Counted from the stretch's first letter, positions 42,336-53,203 are shown. The stretch is 64,000 nucleotides of DNA from Bacteroidota bacterium (GCA_023437225.1 JAEZGS010000015.1:28211-92210); one strand, 5' to 3'. Program-made: numbers and translations. Notes: generated by a model not told the origin, from the sequence alone.

Positions 42336-44144
42336 ATGTTCAAGAGTGGTGCAAAATTACAGTTTTATTTTCGGAGGATGGTACTGCTCACCGCAATGCT
42401 TCCACTTGTAGTAATTGCTCTGGGTCAGCACAAAGTCACCTACGTAATCGACGATTCCGCTTCGCTCTCAACATTGCCAGATTTGCAAAATCAGTTCCGG
42501 AGCCGCTTTGATGCATACCAATATGTTCAGAAACTTCCATCATTTCTACAGGCGCAGGGATATATAGCCGCTTCGGTAGACAGTGTTCGATCAGATTCGC
42601 TGAATTCTTTTGTCTTGTTGTTTCTAGGAAGGCGATATCAATGGCAATCTCTTCAAATCGATTCAGCCGACCGCCAACTGGTCTTTGCTGCGGGATACGA
42701 TCCTAAGAGTTTTACGCAAAAGCAAGTGGACCTCCGGCGGCTCGAATCGGCGCACAAAACTTTGCTCGAGTACCTTGAAAATAGTGGCTATCCATTTGCA
42801 AGGGTGTACATCGACAGCCTGGACATGAATGGCGATCAGATCAGTGGGAAACTAAAGATCGACAAAGGACCTCTTTACAAAATAGACAGCGTACGAAACC
42901 TGGGTAGCGCGCGGATTTCAGCCGATTTCTTACAACGATACCTCGCGCTATCACCCGGTTCTATCTTTCAAAAAAATAAGCTCGCAGGTATAAGCTCACG
43001 CCTCCAGGAGCTGCCTTACCTGCGCGAAACCAAGCCCTGGGACCTGACACTTCTCGGAACGGGTTCGATATTGAACCTGTACCTTGAAAACAGAAAAAGC
43101 AGCCAGGTCAATGTTTTGGTAGGATTACTTCCCTCGACGCACCAGTCCGGGGGTTCCAAAATGCAGGTGACCGGCGAGGCAAACATCAGCTTACGCAATG
43201 CACTGGGAAGCGGCGAATTGATCTCGGCAAACTGGCAACAGATCCAGGTGAAATCGCCCCGTCTTAATCTTCAATACCAGCATCCATATCTTTTCAGATC
43301 GCCCTTCGGAGTCAATTTTGGTTTCGATCTATTTAAAAAGGACTCATCGTTTGTAAATATCAATTTGTTGCTTGGGGCAACATATTCGATGAGCGCAAGG
43401 CATACCGGTTCATTATTTGTCCAGTCGTGGAGTTCTAATCTATTGACGGTTGATACGATGCAGGTGAAGTTTAGTCGCCGTTTGCCCGAACAGGCAGATA
43501 TCAGCTCTATTCAACTTGGGCTGACGTATGAACTTGCGGCTACAGACTACAGATTTAATCCGCGCAAGGGAACAGAAATGAATCTAACCGTTTCCGCTGG
43601 AACGCGGCAGGTTAAAGTGAACAATATTATTGCCGGTTTGACGGACGATTTCGATCCTTCTTTCAGGTACAGCACACTGTATGACTCAGTGAAAGAGCGC
43701 ACTTATCAGTTCAGGTTGCGGGGGTCTGCAGCGCACTATTTTCCGCTGGGGAAGGTGTCAACCTTAAAGGCTGCCATCAATGCCGGATGGATTCAAAGCC
43801 CAAATATTTTCAGGAACGAGTTTTTTCAGCTCGGGGGCTATAAGCTGTTAAGAGGCTTCGATGAGGAAAGTGAATTTGCGTCGGGCTACATTGTAATGAC
43901 TGCGGAATATAGGTTCCTGTTGGGCAGAAATTCTTTTTTATTTGGCTTCGCTGATGGGGGAGTCACGAAAAACGATGCGCTGGAAAGTAAGCCTGCGAAC
44001 CGGTTCATTGGTATAGGCGCAGGCATGGCGTTCGAAACAAAGGCTGGAATTTTTAACCTATCGCTCGCGGTTGGTAAGAGAAATGAAACATCATTGAATT
44101 TCCGGCAGTCGAAGATTCACCTCGGGTATGTCAATTATTTTTGA
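42336..44144 (+). CDS. Omp85 family (BamA/TamA-like) outer-membrane protein
   Basis: A 602-residue protein with a signal peptide (MVLLTAMLPLVVIALGQ), POTRA-like repeats at about residues 80-230 (LEYLENSGYPFARVYID, GPLYKIDSV) and a C-terminal 16-strand-type barrel containing FQLGGYKLLRGFDEES, the conserved loop motif of Omp85 proteins. It is shorter than BamA and has fewer POTRA domains, so it is a paralogue such as TamA or a transporter. It is divergent from hemW. Confidence 0.83.
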   Translation: MFKSGAKLQFYFRRMVLLTAMLPLVVIALGQHKVTYVIDDSASLSTLPDLQNQFRSRFDAYQYVQKLPSFLQAQGYIAASVDSVRSDSLNSFVLLFLGRRYQWQSLQIDSADRQLVFAAGYDPKSFTQKQVDLRRLESAHKTLLEYLENSGYPFARVYIDSLDMNGDQISGKLKIDKGPLYKIDSVRNLGSARISADFLQRYLALSPGSIFQKNKLAGISSRLQELPYLRETKPWDLTLLGTGSILNLYLENRKSSQVNVLVGLLPSTHQSGGSKMQVTGEANISLRNALGSGELISANWQQIQVKSPRLNLQYQHPYLFRSPFGVNFGFDLFKKDSSFVNINLLLGATYSMSARHTGSLFVQSWSSNLLTVDTMQVKFSRRLPEQADISSIQLGLTYELAATDYRFNPRKGTEMNLTVSAGTRQVKVNNIIAGLTDDFDPSFRYSTLYDSVKERTYQFRLRGSAAHYFPLGKVSTLKAAINAGWIQSPNIFRNEFFQLGGYKLLRGFDEESEFASGYIVMTAEYRFLLGRNSFLFGFADGGVTKNDALESKPANRFIGIGAGMAFETKAGIFNLSLAVGKRNETSLNFRQSKIHLGYVNYF

Positions 44145-44198
44145 TCATCTGAAAATAGTATGCAACAACTCGACCGGCTATAATATTTTTGCACCCAA

Positions 44199-45188
44199 TT
44201 GAAACGTTTGAGGCATATACCTTTACTCTGGATTTTTCTTTTTCTGCCCATAATGGCAGTGTTTGCGCAGGTTCCGGCCGGTGATGATCAAGTGCGTCGT
44301 GATGATTCGATTAAACAGGTTTTGCAACGACAAGATTCCATCAGGTTGCAGGATTCGATCCAACGAGTTCAACTGGCTGCACGCCGCGATTCAATCGTAA
44401 GAGCCACCGATTCTATTAACGCCAGACTCGCTATTTCGCGCTGGCAATCTGTTGATCAGATGTTTGGAGAGAATTCGTATTTCAGATTCAGGACGGCGCC
44501 GGTTAAAATGAACATCGAGCAACGCGAAAAGCGCCATGACGAAGGGCTATTCTACTATCTGGCAGGACTGGTTTTCTTTTTTGCACTTATCCGGATCATC
44601 TTTTACCGGTACCTGTCTAATTTAACTTCGCTGTTTTTCCGGGTTACAATGCGCCAACAACAAATTAGGGAACAGCTGCTTCAGACGCCCCTTGCTTCCT
44701 TATTGTTGAACATACTGTTTGTGCTGGTGGCTGGGACATATCTTGCGTTTCTGTCGAACTATTACCGGTTCATTACTGATATGAATTTCTGGTTGTTGAT
44801 CGTGTACTCGGTGGCATTTGTAGCGGCGATCTATGGCGGCAAATACATCTTCCTTAAGATCGTTGGCTGGCTGTTCAACGTACAGCAGGCTACCGATATG
44901 TACATTTTTGTTGTCTTCTGGGTAAATAAAATGCTTGGGATGATATTATTGCCTTTCCTGGTGTTAATGGCGTTCCCACATCCTGATTTACATGCTGTTA
45001 TCGTAAATTTATCATTAGCTCTCGTAGTTTTTCTTTTCCTCTATCGCTTCTTTCTTTCGTACAGACCGGTAAGAAATGAGATTAAAGTGAATAAATTTCA
45101 TTTTTTTCTATACCTTTGCGCCTTTGAAATAACACCCCTTATATTGATTTACAAGGTGTTACTCAATTATGTGGAACACGGTACCTAA
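44199..45188 (+). CDS. DUF4271 membrane protein
   Basis: A 329-residue protein. It has a signal peptide ending VFAQ, then a coiled-coil-prone region with repeated Asp-Ser-Ile/Arg patterns (RQDSIRLQDSIQRVQLAARR). The C-terminal 200 residues have about six transmembrane helices and match the Bacteroidota DUF4271 family, usually found beside hemD as here. The start is a TTG at 44199; no in-frame ATG occurs upstream before a stop, and the next ATG would destroy the signal peptide. Function unknown. Confidence 0.78.
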   Translation: MKRLRHIPLLWIFLFLPIMAVFAQVPAGDDQVRRDDSIKQVLQRQDSIRLQDSIQRVQLAARRDSIVRATDSINARLAISRWQSVDQMFGENSYFRFRTAPVKMNIEQREKRHDEGLFYYLAGLVFFFALIRIIFYRYLSNLTSLFFRVTMRQQQIREQLLQTPLASLLLNILFVLVAGTYLAFLSNYYRFITDMNFWLLIVYSVAFVAAIYGGKYIFLKIVGWLFNVQQATDMYIFVVFWVNKMLGMILLPFLVLMAFPHPDLHAVIVNLSLALVVFLFLYRFFLSYRPVRNEIKVNKFHFFLYLCAFEITPLILIYKVLLNYVEHGT

Positions 45189-45211
45189 AATTTCAATCCA
45201 TACGGTTCAAT

Positions 45212-46012
45212 ATGGTAAAAAACGGGGCTAAAAAAGAAGGTTCTTCTCCGCAGGTGAAGAAGATTCTCATCACTCAACCCAGACCGGAAACTGACAAATC
45301 GCCGTACTTTGAGCTTGCCAGGAAATACTCTGTAGAGCTTGAATTTCACCCATTTATCAGACTAGAAGGCATTCCAGGAAAAGACTTTCGCAAACAGAAG
45401 ATTGATATTTCTGCATTTACCGCGGTGATATTTACCAGCCGGCACGCGATCGATCATTTTTTCAGGGTTTGTGAGGAGCTGAAAGTGAGTGTATCGCAGG
45501 ATACAAAATATTTTTGCATCACTGAGGCCGTGGCCCTGTATCTCCAAAAGTTTATCTTATACCGAAAAAGAAAAGTGTTCTACGGTGCTGACGGCTCCAA
45601 CAAGAGCATGTTTGACGTTGTAAACAAACATAAAGGCAACGAAAAATTCCTTTATCCATGTTCAGAAAATCAGCAGGACAATGAGATCGTGAACTGGCTG
45701 AAATCGAACAATTGCGAATTTGCTACACCCTACATGTACCGGACAATCAGTTGTGATGTCAAGAGCCTTGTGAGAGAAACACCGTTCGATATCATCTGTT
45801 TCTTTACTCCGAGTGGCGTGAAGAGCCTCTTCGATAATGTGCCTGATTATAGCCAGAATGGTACCCGCATAGGTGCATTTGGCATCAATACTTCCAAAGC
45901 AGTGGAACAGGCGGGACTGACCCTCGATATCCGTGCACCACAGCCGCAGGCGCCTTCCATGGTAGCCGCATTGGAACAGTATCTGGCCAGTATAACTGCG
46001 AAGAAAAAATAA
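45212..46012 (+). CDS. hemD: Uroporphyrinogen-III synthase family protein
   Basis: A 266-residue two-lobed HemD-type protein; recognisable stretches are ILITQPRP at the N-terminus, [14 protein letters not shown] and [18 protein letters not shown]. It closes hydroxymethylbilane to uroporphyrinogen III in tetrapyrrole synthesis. Conservation in HemD is low, so assignment rests on these motifs and on the DUF4271-hemD pairing typical of Bacteroidota. A strong terminator follows. Confidence 0.85.
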   Translation: MVKNGAKKEGSSPQVKKILITQPRPETDKSPYFELARKYSVELEFHPFIRLEGIPGKDFRKQKIDISAFTAVIFTSRHAIDHFFRVCEELKVSVSQDTKYFCITEAVALYLQKFILYRKRKVFYGADGSNKSMFDVVNKHKGNEKFLYPCSENQQDNEIVNWLKSNNCEFATPYMYRTISCDVKSLVRETPFDIICFFTPSGVKSLFDNVPDYSQNGTRIGAFGINTSKAVEQAGLTLDIRAPQPQAPSMVAALEQYLASITAKKK

Positions 46013-46060
46013 TAAGCCGGCTTCAATTGTTAGCCATTACAGATATAATTTTATATAAAC

Positions 46061-46082
46061 AGGACCTTCGGGTCCTTTTTTT
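46061..46082 (+). terminator. Rho-independent terminator after hemD
   Basis: Stem AGGACC / GGTCCT capped by a TTCG tetraloop, followed by a run of eight T residues. It cleanly separates the DUF4271-hemD unit from the following gene. Confidence 0.93.
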
Positions 46083-46146
46083 GTGGCCCTGTTTTTATAA
46101 CAATTATATTCTCAAGTGTCACTTTCCAATTATCAATATTGAAATT

Positions 46147-48186
46147 ATGAATCGTCTGGCCAGGGAAACAAGTCCTTACCTTCTGCAACATGCGCATAAC
46201 CCTGTAGACTGGTATCCATGGGGCGAGGAGGCACTGCAAAAAGCGAAAACTGAAGGGAAGCCCATTCTTGTAAGCATAGGTTATGCGGCATGCCACTGGT
46301 GCCACGTCATGGAGCGTGAAAGTTTCGAAGATCAGCAGGTGGCTGAATTGATGAACACCGAATTTGTGAACATCAAGATAGACCGGGAGGAGCGGCCCGA
46401 CCTGGATCACATTTATATGGATGCGGTACAGGCGATCGCGGGTCAGGGCGGTTGGCCGCTCAACGTTTTTCTTACACCCGATCTTAAGCCATTTTACGGG
46501 GGTACTTATTTTCCGCCACAAAGAGCATTCAACAGGTCGTCCTGGACCGAAGTTCTACTTGCAATATCTGATGCGTTTAAAAATCGTAGAACTGAAATAG
46601 AATCTCAAGCAAATAATCTTACGGAACATCTGAATACCGCAAATAATTTTGGAATTACTTCTGGCGACACCGACGGAGTGGACATCGCCTTTGCTGATGC
46701 CGCTTTTCACAGCATCATGAAGTCGGCCGATCAGCAGGAAGGCGGCTTCGGTAACGCACCAAAGTTCCCGCAGTCGTTCACCATCCGCTTTTTGTTGCAC
46801 CATCACTACTACACGGGACAACAACACGCACTTGACCAGGCAATGCTTAGCCTGAACAAAATGGCTATGGGCGGAATCTATGACCAGTTAGGCGGAGGCT
46901 TCGCCCGGTACTCCACCGATGCGGAATGGCTGGCGCCGCATTTCGAGAAGATGCTTTATGACAATGCACTCCTGATTGTGACTTACTCCGAAGCCTACCA
47001 GCTCACAGCAAATGAATATTTCAGAGAGATCGTTTATGATACATTGAGTTTCATCGAAAGAGAAATGCTGTCGCTTGAAAACGGTTTTTACAGTGCACTC
47101 GATGCAGACAGTGAAGGCGTTGAGGGAAAATATTATGTGTGGAGTAAGGATGAAATAGACGCCGCTTTAGGTGTTGACGCCGCGGTGTTTTCTGATTTGT
47201 TTGATGTCACCCAGGACGGTAATTGGGAGCACTCGAACATATTGCGGTTAATAACTTCGTATAGGGAATTTGCTGCCCGTCAGGGTATGGATGAACAAGA
47301 GCTGATAATCAAGGTTCGCGACTGGAAGAATAAATTAATGGCTTTAAGGGATGGCAGGATACGCCCGCTATTGGACGACAAGGTACTGCTAGGCTGGAAT
47401 GCACTGATGAATAGCGCCTACACCAGGGCATACGCGGCATTTGGCGATGAAAGGTTTCTTGAAATGGCGATGCGAAACATGAGTTTCTTATTGAATACAT
47501 TCATCACCAGTGAAGGCAATTTCCACACGTATAAGGAAGGAGTGGCTAAGTATCCGGCATTCCTCGATGATCTGGCGTTCCTGGTTCAGGCTCTTATTGA
47601 TCTGCATGAAGTGTCAGGTGAATTGGAGTATCTCTACCGTGCCAAACAATTAACCGAACAGATTATTGAAGAGTTTTCCGAGGCCGATTCCGGATATTTT
47701 TATTTTACGGCCCGCGGCCAGAGCGATGTGATCGTGCGAAAGAAAGAGATCTACGATGGAGCCGTACCTTCCGGAAACTCGACGATGGCCCAAAACCTTT
47801 ACCAGCTGGGGATGTTGTTCGATAAACGCAATTGGATAGATCGATCGCATAAGATGTTGGCGAGCCTGGCAAACGTTGTAAAAAAATATCCAACCTCTTT
47901 CGGGTTGTGGGCAACATTTGGTCAGGCGCTTGCGTTTGGAATCCCGGAAATTGCTATTGTTGGAGAATTAAACAGGGAAATGCGGAAAGAGCTGCTCAGA
48001 ACGTTCATTCCAATGAAAGTGTTGCAAAGCTCGCTGGATGAGAATAGCGAATTTCCTTTGCTTGCGGGCAAACCGGCGACTGGTGAAACACGTATCTATC
48101 TTTGCCGTAATTACGCATGTAGCCGGCCCGTTACCCAGGCAGAGGAGGTGATTGAACAGTTGAAGAATGCCCAAAACTTTAGTTAA
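46147..48186 (+). CDS. Thioredoxin-domain protein, YyaL/SSP411 family (DUF255)
   Basis: A 679-residue cytoplasmic protein. The N-terminal thioredoxin-like domain has the signature [20 protein letters not shown] and the CHWCHVM site. The rest is an (alpha/alpha)6-barrel resembling N-acylglucosamine epimerase/cellobiose epimerase folds ([31 protein letters not shown]). Function is unknown. The start is set at 46147, where family similarity begins; the frame extends 40 codons upstream only through the terminator. Confidence 0.9.
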   Translation: MNRLARETSPYLLQHAHNPVDWYPWGEEALQKAKTEGKPILVSIGYAACHWCHVMERESFEDQQVAELMNTEFVNIKIDREERPDLDHIYMDAVQAIAGQGGWPLNVFLTPDLKPFYGGTYFPPQRAFNRSSWTEVLLAISDAFKNRRTEIESQANNLTEHLNTANNFGITSGDTDGVDIAFADAAFHSIMKSADQQEGGFGNAPKFPQSFTIRFLLHHHYYTGQQHALDQAMLSLNKMAMGGIYDQLGGGFARYSTDAEWLAPHFEKMLYDNALLIVTYSEAYQLTANEYFREIVYDTLSFIEREMLSLENGFYSALDADSEGVEGKYYVWSKDEIDAALGVDAAVFSDLFDVTQDGNWEHSNILRLITSYREFAARQGMDEQELIIKVRDWKNKLMALRDGRIRPLLDDKVLLGWNALMNSAYTRAYAAFGDERFLEMAMRNMSFLLNTFITSEGNFHTYKEGVAKYPAFLDDLAFLVQALIDLHEVSGELEYLYRAKQLTEQIIEEFSEADSGYFYFTARGQSDVIVRKKEIYDGAVPSGNSTMAQNLYQLGMLFDKRNWIDRSHKMLASLANVVKKYPTSFGLWATFGQALAFGIPEIAIVGELNREMRKELLRTFIPMKVLQSSLDENSEFPLLAGKPATGETRIYLCRNYACSRPVTQAEEVIEQLKNAQNFS

Positions 48187-48292
48187 TGCTGTATACAATA
48201 TTTTGGAAATAAGTGCCGTTTTAGACTTTGCTGGAACCAACAATGTGCATGTTCACATAAATTTTCAAAAATCGATGAAGCTGGTAAAACAT

Positions 48293-48300
48293 TATTTTTG
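48293..48300 (+). promoter_or_regulatory. Candidate -7 box of gldK
   Basis: TATTTTTG matches TAnnTTTG and lies 17 bases upstream of the gldK ATG. A convincing -33 TTTG is not seen at the usual distance. Confidence 0.35.
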
Positions 48301-48316
48301 CCCAATACCCTTTACT

Positions 48317-49606
48317 ATGATGAAAACGAGAAACCTTGCTGCAATCGCTCTTCTGCTGATAATGGCCGGAGGTTCCGGTTGCGGTTTAATAAAAGGTAAG
48401 TCTTCAAAAGGATTGCCGAACGACGGCCAGTTGCATGGCGTTGCGCCGTCAAGCCGGTACACAATGACAAAGCCTCCGGGCATGGTATACATTCCACCTG
48501 GAACATTTCATATGGGTCCCAGTGATGAGGATGTGAATTACGCATTTACTGCACGCAACAAGCAGATCTCGATCAACGGGTTCTGGATGGATGCTACAGA
48601 GATCACCAATAATGAATACCGCCAGTTTGTGAACTGGGTCCGCGATTCAATTGCCGCAACTCTTCTCCAGTATGGTAAAGAAGTGGACGGTCGCTTTGCG
48701 ATCGACTGGAAGAAAGCGCAGACCATTAAATGGGGCGACAAGGCAACCATCGAAAAGGTTGATCAAATGATCCTGTCTCCCGAGAACAGGATATTTGGAA
48801 AGAAAGATATCGATCCTTCAAAGCTGATCTATCATTCTGAGATTTTCGATCTCAAAGAAGCCGCAAAGCGTGAGAATGCAAATAAGCCACGCTCTCAGTT
48901 CATCGTAAAGAAAGATGTGCTGGTTTATCCCGATACGCTCGTTTGGATTCGTGATTTCAGCTATTCATACAATGAACCTGCTACCAAGAAATATTTCTCT
49001 CACCCTGCTTTCGGCAATTATCCTGTAGTGGGTGTAAACTGGAAACAGGCGTCGGCTTTCGCAGAATGGAGAACGCATCTGATGAACTCCTTCCTGGTTT
49101 CGAAAAAGAGATCTACAGAAACAGATTTCCGTCTGCCTACAGAAGCCGAGTGGGAGTACGCCGCAAGAGGTGGTCGTTCACAATCGATGTTCCCATGGGG
49201 TAACTACTATCTCCGCAATCAAAAAGGTTGTTTGCTCGCAAACTTCAAACCCGGTCGCGGTAATTATCCCGAAGACGGAGGTTTCTATACCGTTCGCGCA
49301 GATGCTTACTGGCCTAACGATTTCGGACTTTACTGTATGGCTGGAAACGTTGCTGAATGGACTTCATCTCTATATTATGAGGGCGCTTATAATTTCCAGC
49401 ACGACATGAACCCGGATATCCGTTATGGCGCCAAAGACTCCGATCCTCCGCGTATGAAACGTAAAGTATTGAGAGGTGGTAGCTGGAAAGATGTAGGATT
49501 CTATCTTCAGACAAGCACACGCAATTACGAATACCAGGACACCGCGAAATCTTATATCGGTTTCCGTACAGTGATCGACCTGCCTGCAACACAGGGCAAG
49601 CGTTAA
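48317..49606 (+). CDS. gldK: Gliding motility/type IX secretion lipoprotein GldK
   Basis: A 429-residue lipoprotein with lipobox GGSGC (Cys at about residue 20) and a formylglycine-generating-enzyme-like (SUMF1) fold. Motifs include GTFHMGPSDED, WMDATEITNNEYRQF, FRLPTEAEWEYAARGG and AGNVAEWTSSLY, ending LRGGSWKDVGFY ... YIGFRTV. With GldN it forms the periplasmic ring of the type IX secretion system beneath the outer membrane. The start is the tandem ATG at 48317/48320; upstream in-frame starts lie in the intergenic region. Confidence 0.94.
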   Translation: MMKTRNLAAIALLLIMAGGSGCGLIKGKSSKGLPNDGQLHGVAPSSRYTMTKPPGMVYIPPGTFHMGPSDEDVNYAFTARNKQISINGFWMDATEITNNEYRQFVNWVRDSIAATLLQYGKEVDGRFAIDWKKAQTIKWGDKATIEKVDQMILSPENRIFGKKDIDPSKLIYHSEIFDLKEAAKRENANKPRSQFIVKKDVLVYPDTLVWIRDFSYSYNEPATKKYFSHPAFGNYPVVGVNWKQASAFAEWRTHLMNSFLVSKKRSTETDFRLPTEAEWEYAARGGRSQSMFPWGNYYLRNQKGCLLANFKPGRGNYPEDGGFYTVRADAYWPNDFGLYCMAGNVAEWTSSLYYEGAYNFQHDMNPDIRYGAKDSDPPRMKRKVLRGGSWKDVGFYLQTSTRNYEYQDTAKSYIGFRTVIDLPATQGKR

Positions 49607-49636
49607 AATTTACTTATCGGATAAAATTTTAGTAAG

Positions 49637-49681
49637 AAATAGTCGTTTATCTTTTGATCTAAGGTCAACGGCTATTTTTTT
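49637..49681 (+). terminator. Terminator or attenuator between gldK and gldL
   Basis: The stem AAATAGTCGTT / AACGGCTATTT (11 bp with one G-T pair; 49637-49647 with 49667-49677) is followed by a T-run to 49681. It sits in the 130-base gap between gldK and gldL. Confidence 0.75.
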
Positions 49682-49736
49682 CTGTAAGAATAAACCTTAA
49701 AATCCCGTTCTAAAACCAATTAAAATCATTTGAAAC

Positions 49737-50501
49737 ATGGCTGGCACAAATCCCAAATTAGATAGAATTGTAAACATCGTAGTATGTATGGGTGCGGCAA
49801 TCGTGATCTTCGGAGCATGGCAGAAAATTACTCACCAGCCAATGGCTGATTTCTTCCTTACCGCGGGTCTGATCACTGAAGCAGTGATCTTCGTTGTATA
49901 TGCATTCTTACCCCCTCCCGGTAATGAGATGGCAGTACTTGCTGCAGCTCTTCCAAAAATGGGTAGCACTTCCAACGGTAATCCTGCATTGGATAAAATG
50001 GATAAAATGCTCCAGGAAGCTGATATCACTCCTGCAACCCTTGGTCGCCTGAGCGAAGGATTCAAAAAGCTTGGAACCTCTGTAAATAATATTGCTGATG
50101 TATCTGACGTAGTTAAATCAACTGGCGAATATGCAGCAAAAACGAAGGAAGCAACTGCTGCCCTCGACTCCATGAAGAATGCTTATGTAGGAGCAAGCGC
50201 AACTCTCGGTCACTTCAATGCGGCTGCAGAAAGCACTCGCCAGTTCCACGAGCAGGTTCAGGTATTGAACAAAAATCTTGGTTCATTGAATGCTATTTAC
50301 GAAGTGGAATTGCAGGATATCAATAACCATTTGAAAGCAATGAATAACTTTTATGGTAACCTGGTGAATGCATCGCAAACCATGCAGGGTAGCGTAGATG
50401 ATGCAAAGAAAGCACAGGAGCAAATTGCAAAACTTGCATCAAACTTAAGCAGCCTCAACACCGTTTATGGAAACATGCTGAGCGCAATGCAGGGCAGATA
50501 A
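49737..50501 (+). CDS. gldL: Gliding motility/type IX secretion motor protein GldL
   Basis: A 254-residue inner-membrane protein with two transmembrane helices (about residues 12-31 and 39-60), then a long helical cytoplasmic domain. GldL pentamers surround a GldM dimer and form the proton-driven rotary motor of the type IX system. A conserved glutamate lies in helix 2 (TEAVIFVVY). It is followed by gldM after 64 bases. Confidence 0.94.
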   Translation: MAGTNPKLDRIVNIVVCMGAAIVIFGAWQKITHQPMADFFLTAGLITEAVIFVVYAFLPPPGNEMAVLAAALPKMGSTSNGNPALDKMDKMLQEADITPATLGRLSEGFKKLGTSVNNIADVSDVVKSTGEYAAKTKEATAALDSMKNAYVGASATLGHFNAAAESTRQFHEQVQVLNKNLGSLNAIYEVELQDINNHLKAMNNFYGNLVNASQTMQGSVDDAKKAQEQIAKLASNLSSLNTVYGNMLSAMQGR

Positions 50502-50565
50502 TATCCGTATCCGAATCAACCCGAACCGAAGTGTAATTAACTAAACTGAAAAACCTCTTTTAATA

Positions 50566-52089
50566 ATGTCTTTACCTAAAGAACCCCGGCAGAAGATGAT
50601 CAACATGATGTATCTGGTGCTTACAGCAATGTTGGCACTGAATGTATCAGCGGAGATCCTGAATGCCTTTAAAACGGTAAATACGAGCATAAATAACGCG
50701 AACGAAGTAGTTACAGCGAACAACAATACCATTTATAGTTCTTTTGCTGACAAGGTTGCGGACGCCAAGACTGCGGAGAAAGCAAAGATCTGGAAGCCCA
50801 AAGCTGATCAGGCGCAGGCTATGTCAAAGAAGGTATACGATTATATCGAAAACCTGAAATTGCAATTAAAGATCGAAGCTGACTACAAACCTGAAAGTGG
50901 CGACTCTACTTTCCGCGAAGACAATGTGGATGCTGCAACCCGTCTTTTTGATAAGAAGGGTGAAGGCAAGAAATTGTATGCAGAACTTGAGAACCTGAAA
51001 AAGGGTTTACTTGGAATTGATCCCGAAATCCAAAAGGAGTTTGCAAACAAACTTCCTATCGACCTTTCGATACCCAAATCACAGGCTGGTAATACAAACA
51101 TGGACTGGACGCGTTCTTATTTCCATATGACGCCCACCATCGCTGCATTGACCATTCTAAGTAAGTTTCAAAACGATATCAAGAATTCTGAGAACCAGAT
51201 CATCACTTATTGCCATAACAAAATTGGTGAAGTGGCGGTTCGTTTTGACAAATACGGATTTGTAGGTGGCCTGAGTTCATCTTACCTGATGCCCGGCGAA
51301 AAATTGAAAGTGTATGCAGGTCTGGGTGCTACTTCTTCAAGCGCGCAACCACAGATCAGTATCAATGGACGTGCTGTAGGATTGAATGCCGATGGTCTTG
51401 CTGAAACTGAATTTGATGCAGGCGGTACAGGTTCGCACAGCGTGAATGTTACCATCCGCTACGTTGATCAGGATGGTATTGCAAAAACAATTACCAAGCC
51501 ACTGGAATACACAGTGGGTGCGCCTTCTGGCGTAGCAGTTTCTGCTGATAAAATGAATGTATTATACATCGGAGTGGATAATCCTCTGACCATTACTGCC
51601 GGTGCCGGCTCTGAAAAAGTAAACGCTACTTTTTCCGGTGGTACCATTGCAAGGGTTCAGGGTTCGAAATGGGTTGCAAAACCTAGAACTCCAGGTGAAC
51701 ATAACATTAATGTTGTTGTTGACGGTAAGTCAACACCCGTAAGATATCGCGTAAAATATCTTCCTGATCCGGCTGCGTTCATCGGTGGCAAGAGAGGTGG
51801 TAACATGCCTTCTGCAGATTTCAAAGTGCAGGGCGGTGTGATCGCTCGATTGCTTGACTCAGATTTTGAAGCCTCCTATCGCGTTGTAAGTTATAACGTA
51901 GGTGCTGTTGGTGGTAAATATTCTGTGCCCCAGGCTGCTGCTAACAATGGCAACCGCTGGTCAGGCGCTGCGGCTACCATCATCAATGGTGCCGGCCCGG
52001 GAACAACCGTATTCTTTGATGATATCAGGGTGGTGGGTCCTGATGGAAGAGAGAGAACATTACCACAGATGTCATTTAACCTGAAATAA
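50566..52089 (+). CDS. gldM: Gliding motility/type IX secretion motor protein GldM
   Basis: A 507-residue protein with one N-terminal transmembrane helix (KMINMMYLVLTAMLALNVSA) and a large periplasmic part of four domains rich in beta structure. The dimer links the GldL motor to the GldKN ring. Conserved start sequence SLPKEPRQKMINMMYLVLTA is typical. It is followed 14 bases later by gldN. Confidence 0.95.
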   Translation: MSLPKEPRQKMINMMYLVLTAMLALNVSAEILNAFKTVNTSINNANEVVTANNNTIYSSFADKVADAKTAEKAKIWKPKADQAQAMSKKVYDYIENLKLQLKIEADYKPESGDSTFREDNVDAATRLFDKKGEGKKLYAELENLKKGLLGIDPEIQKEFANKLPIDLSIPKSQAGNTNMDWTRSYFHMTPTIAALTILSKFQNDIKNSENQIITYCHNKIGEVAVRFDKYGFVGGLSSSYLMPGEKLKVYAGLGATSSSAQPQISINGRAVGLNADGLAETEFDAGGTGSHSVNVTIRYVDQDGIAKTITKPLEYTVGAPSGVAVSADKMNVLYIGVDNPLTITAGAGSEKVNATFSGGTIARVQGSKWVAKPRTPGEHNINVVVDGKSTPVRYRVKYLPDPAAFIGGKRGGNMPSADFKVQGGVIARLLDSDFEASYRVVSYNVGAVGGKYSVPQAAANNGNRWSGAAATIINGAGPGTTVFFDDIRVVGPDGRERTLPQMSFNLK

Positions 52090-52103
52090 CAAAAGGCGAA
52101 TAC

Positions 52104-53144
52104 ATGAAAACTAGTTTGATGAAGATCGTTGTGATGGTTGCAGTATTTGCATTCATGGCCGATGCCTCCTTTGCACAGGCAAAGAAGCCTTCGAGAACCA
52201 CGAAGAAGCGTACCACTACAACAACGAAAACAACAAGCAGGAACAATAATGCTGCGAATGCCGCTGCTCTTGCAGCACCTGCGCAGGACACTGTTCCGGC
52301 GCTCACAGAAGCCACGCTGAACATCGATTCTGCGCGTCCGAGCCTTCGCAACGATAATGCGGTGCAGCGTAACCTTGTGAAAGATCGTACTCCTCTTGAA
52401 TATGAGCACATTCGCGAAGACGATGCAACCTATGTTCAGAGAATTTGGAGAGAGATCGATGTCAAAGAAAAACTGAACGTTCCTTTTGTATACAAAGCAC
52501 AGGGTGATAATGGCGACCAGCGTTTTATCATGTTGTTGTTGAATGCCATCAAGAACAATGAAGTTACAGCCTTCAGCGCTGTAGGTGGGGATGACCGTTT
52601 TACTACTCCGCTTACCTGGAAAGAGATCGCTGAATTGCTTGTTGGAAAGCCGCAGGTTCGCCAGATCCCAGATTGGAAAAATGACCCCGATGGCTCAAAA
52701 GGTTTGATGAAGGACACCGTGATCGCTGCAGAGTTCAACCCGGATATCGTGGAGCGCTACTGGATAAAAGAAGATGTGATCTTCGATAAGGAATCATCCC
52801 GTATGCACACACGCATTCTTGGTATAGCACCATTGTTGACAACATATAACGAAGACGGTTCGTTCAGATATGTACGCCCGGTATTCTGGGTGTATTATCC
52901 GGATCTTCGCCCTATGCTTGCTAAGAACGAAGTATATAATGGCAAGAACTATGGTGCACGTATGAGTTGGGAAGAGCTTTTTGAAAGCCGCATGTTCGCA
53001 AGCCGCATCATTAAATCAACTCTCAACAATCCAAACGATATGTACATCAACAGTTATGTAAAGGATCCGATCCTTGCATTGCTTGAAGGTGAAAACGTTC
53101 GTGAGAAGATCTTCAGTTACGAACAGGATCTTTGGTCATATTAA
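52104..53144 (+). CDS. gldN: Gliding motility/type IX secretion protein GldN
   Basis: A 346-residue periplasmic protein with signal peptide (MADASFAQ end) and a Thr/Lys- then Asn/Ala-rich linker (residues ~28-60). The GldN/PorN domain follows, with YVQRIWREIDVKEKLNVPF and VFWVYYPDLRPMLAKNEVYN. It forms the ring with GldK. It closes the gldLMN operon and is followed by a strong terminator. Confidence 0.94.
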   Translation: MKTSLMKIVVMVAVFAFMADASFAQAKKPSRTTKKRTTTTTKTTSRNNNAANAAALAAPAQDTVPALTEATLNIDSARPSLRNDNAVQRNLVKDRTPLEYEHIREDDATYVQRIWREIDVKEKLNVPFVYKAQGDNGDQRFIMLLLNAIKNNEVTAFSAVGGDDRFTTPLTWKEIAELLVGKPQVRQIPDWKNDPDGSKGLMKDTVIAAEFNPDIVERYWIKEDVIFDKESSRMHTRILGIAPLLTTYNEDGSFRYVRPVFWVYYPDLRPMLAKNEVYNGKNYGARMSWEELFESRMFASRIIKSTLNNPNDMYINSYVKDPILALLEGENVREKIFSYEQDLWSY

Positions 53145-53177
53145 TTCACATTTTTTAGTTTCACATAGAACAAAATG

Positions 53178-53203
53178 AAAGAGCACCTAAGGGTGCTCTT
53201 TTG
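53178..53203 (+). terminator. Rho-independent terminator after gldN
   Basis: Stem AAAGAGCACC / GGTGCTCTTT (10 bp, loop TAAG) followed by further T residues, 33 bases after the gldN stop. Confidence 0.93.

Noticed and set aside
46027..46146. 40-codon N-terminal extension of the YyaL-type protein
   Set aside because: It would be translated from the hemD terminator hairpin, and similarity to the family starts at 46147.
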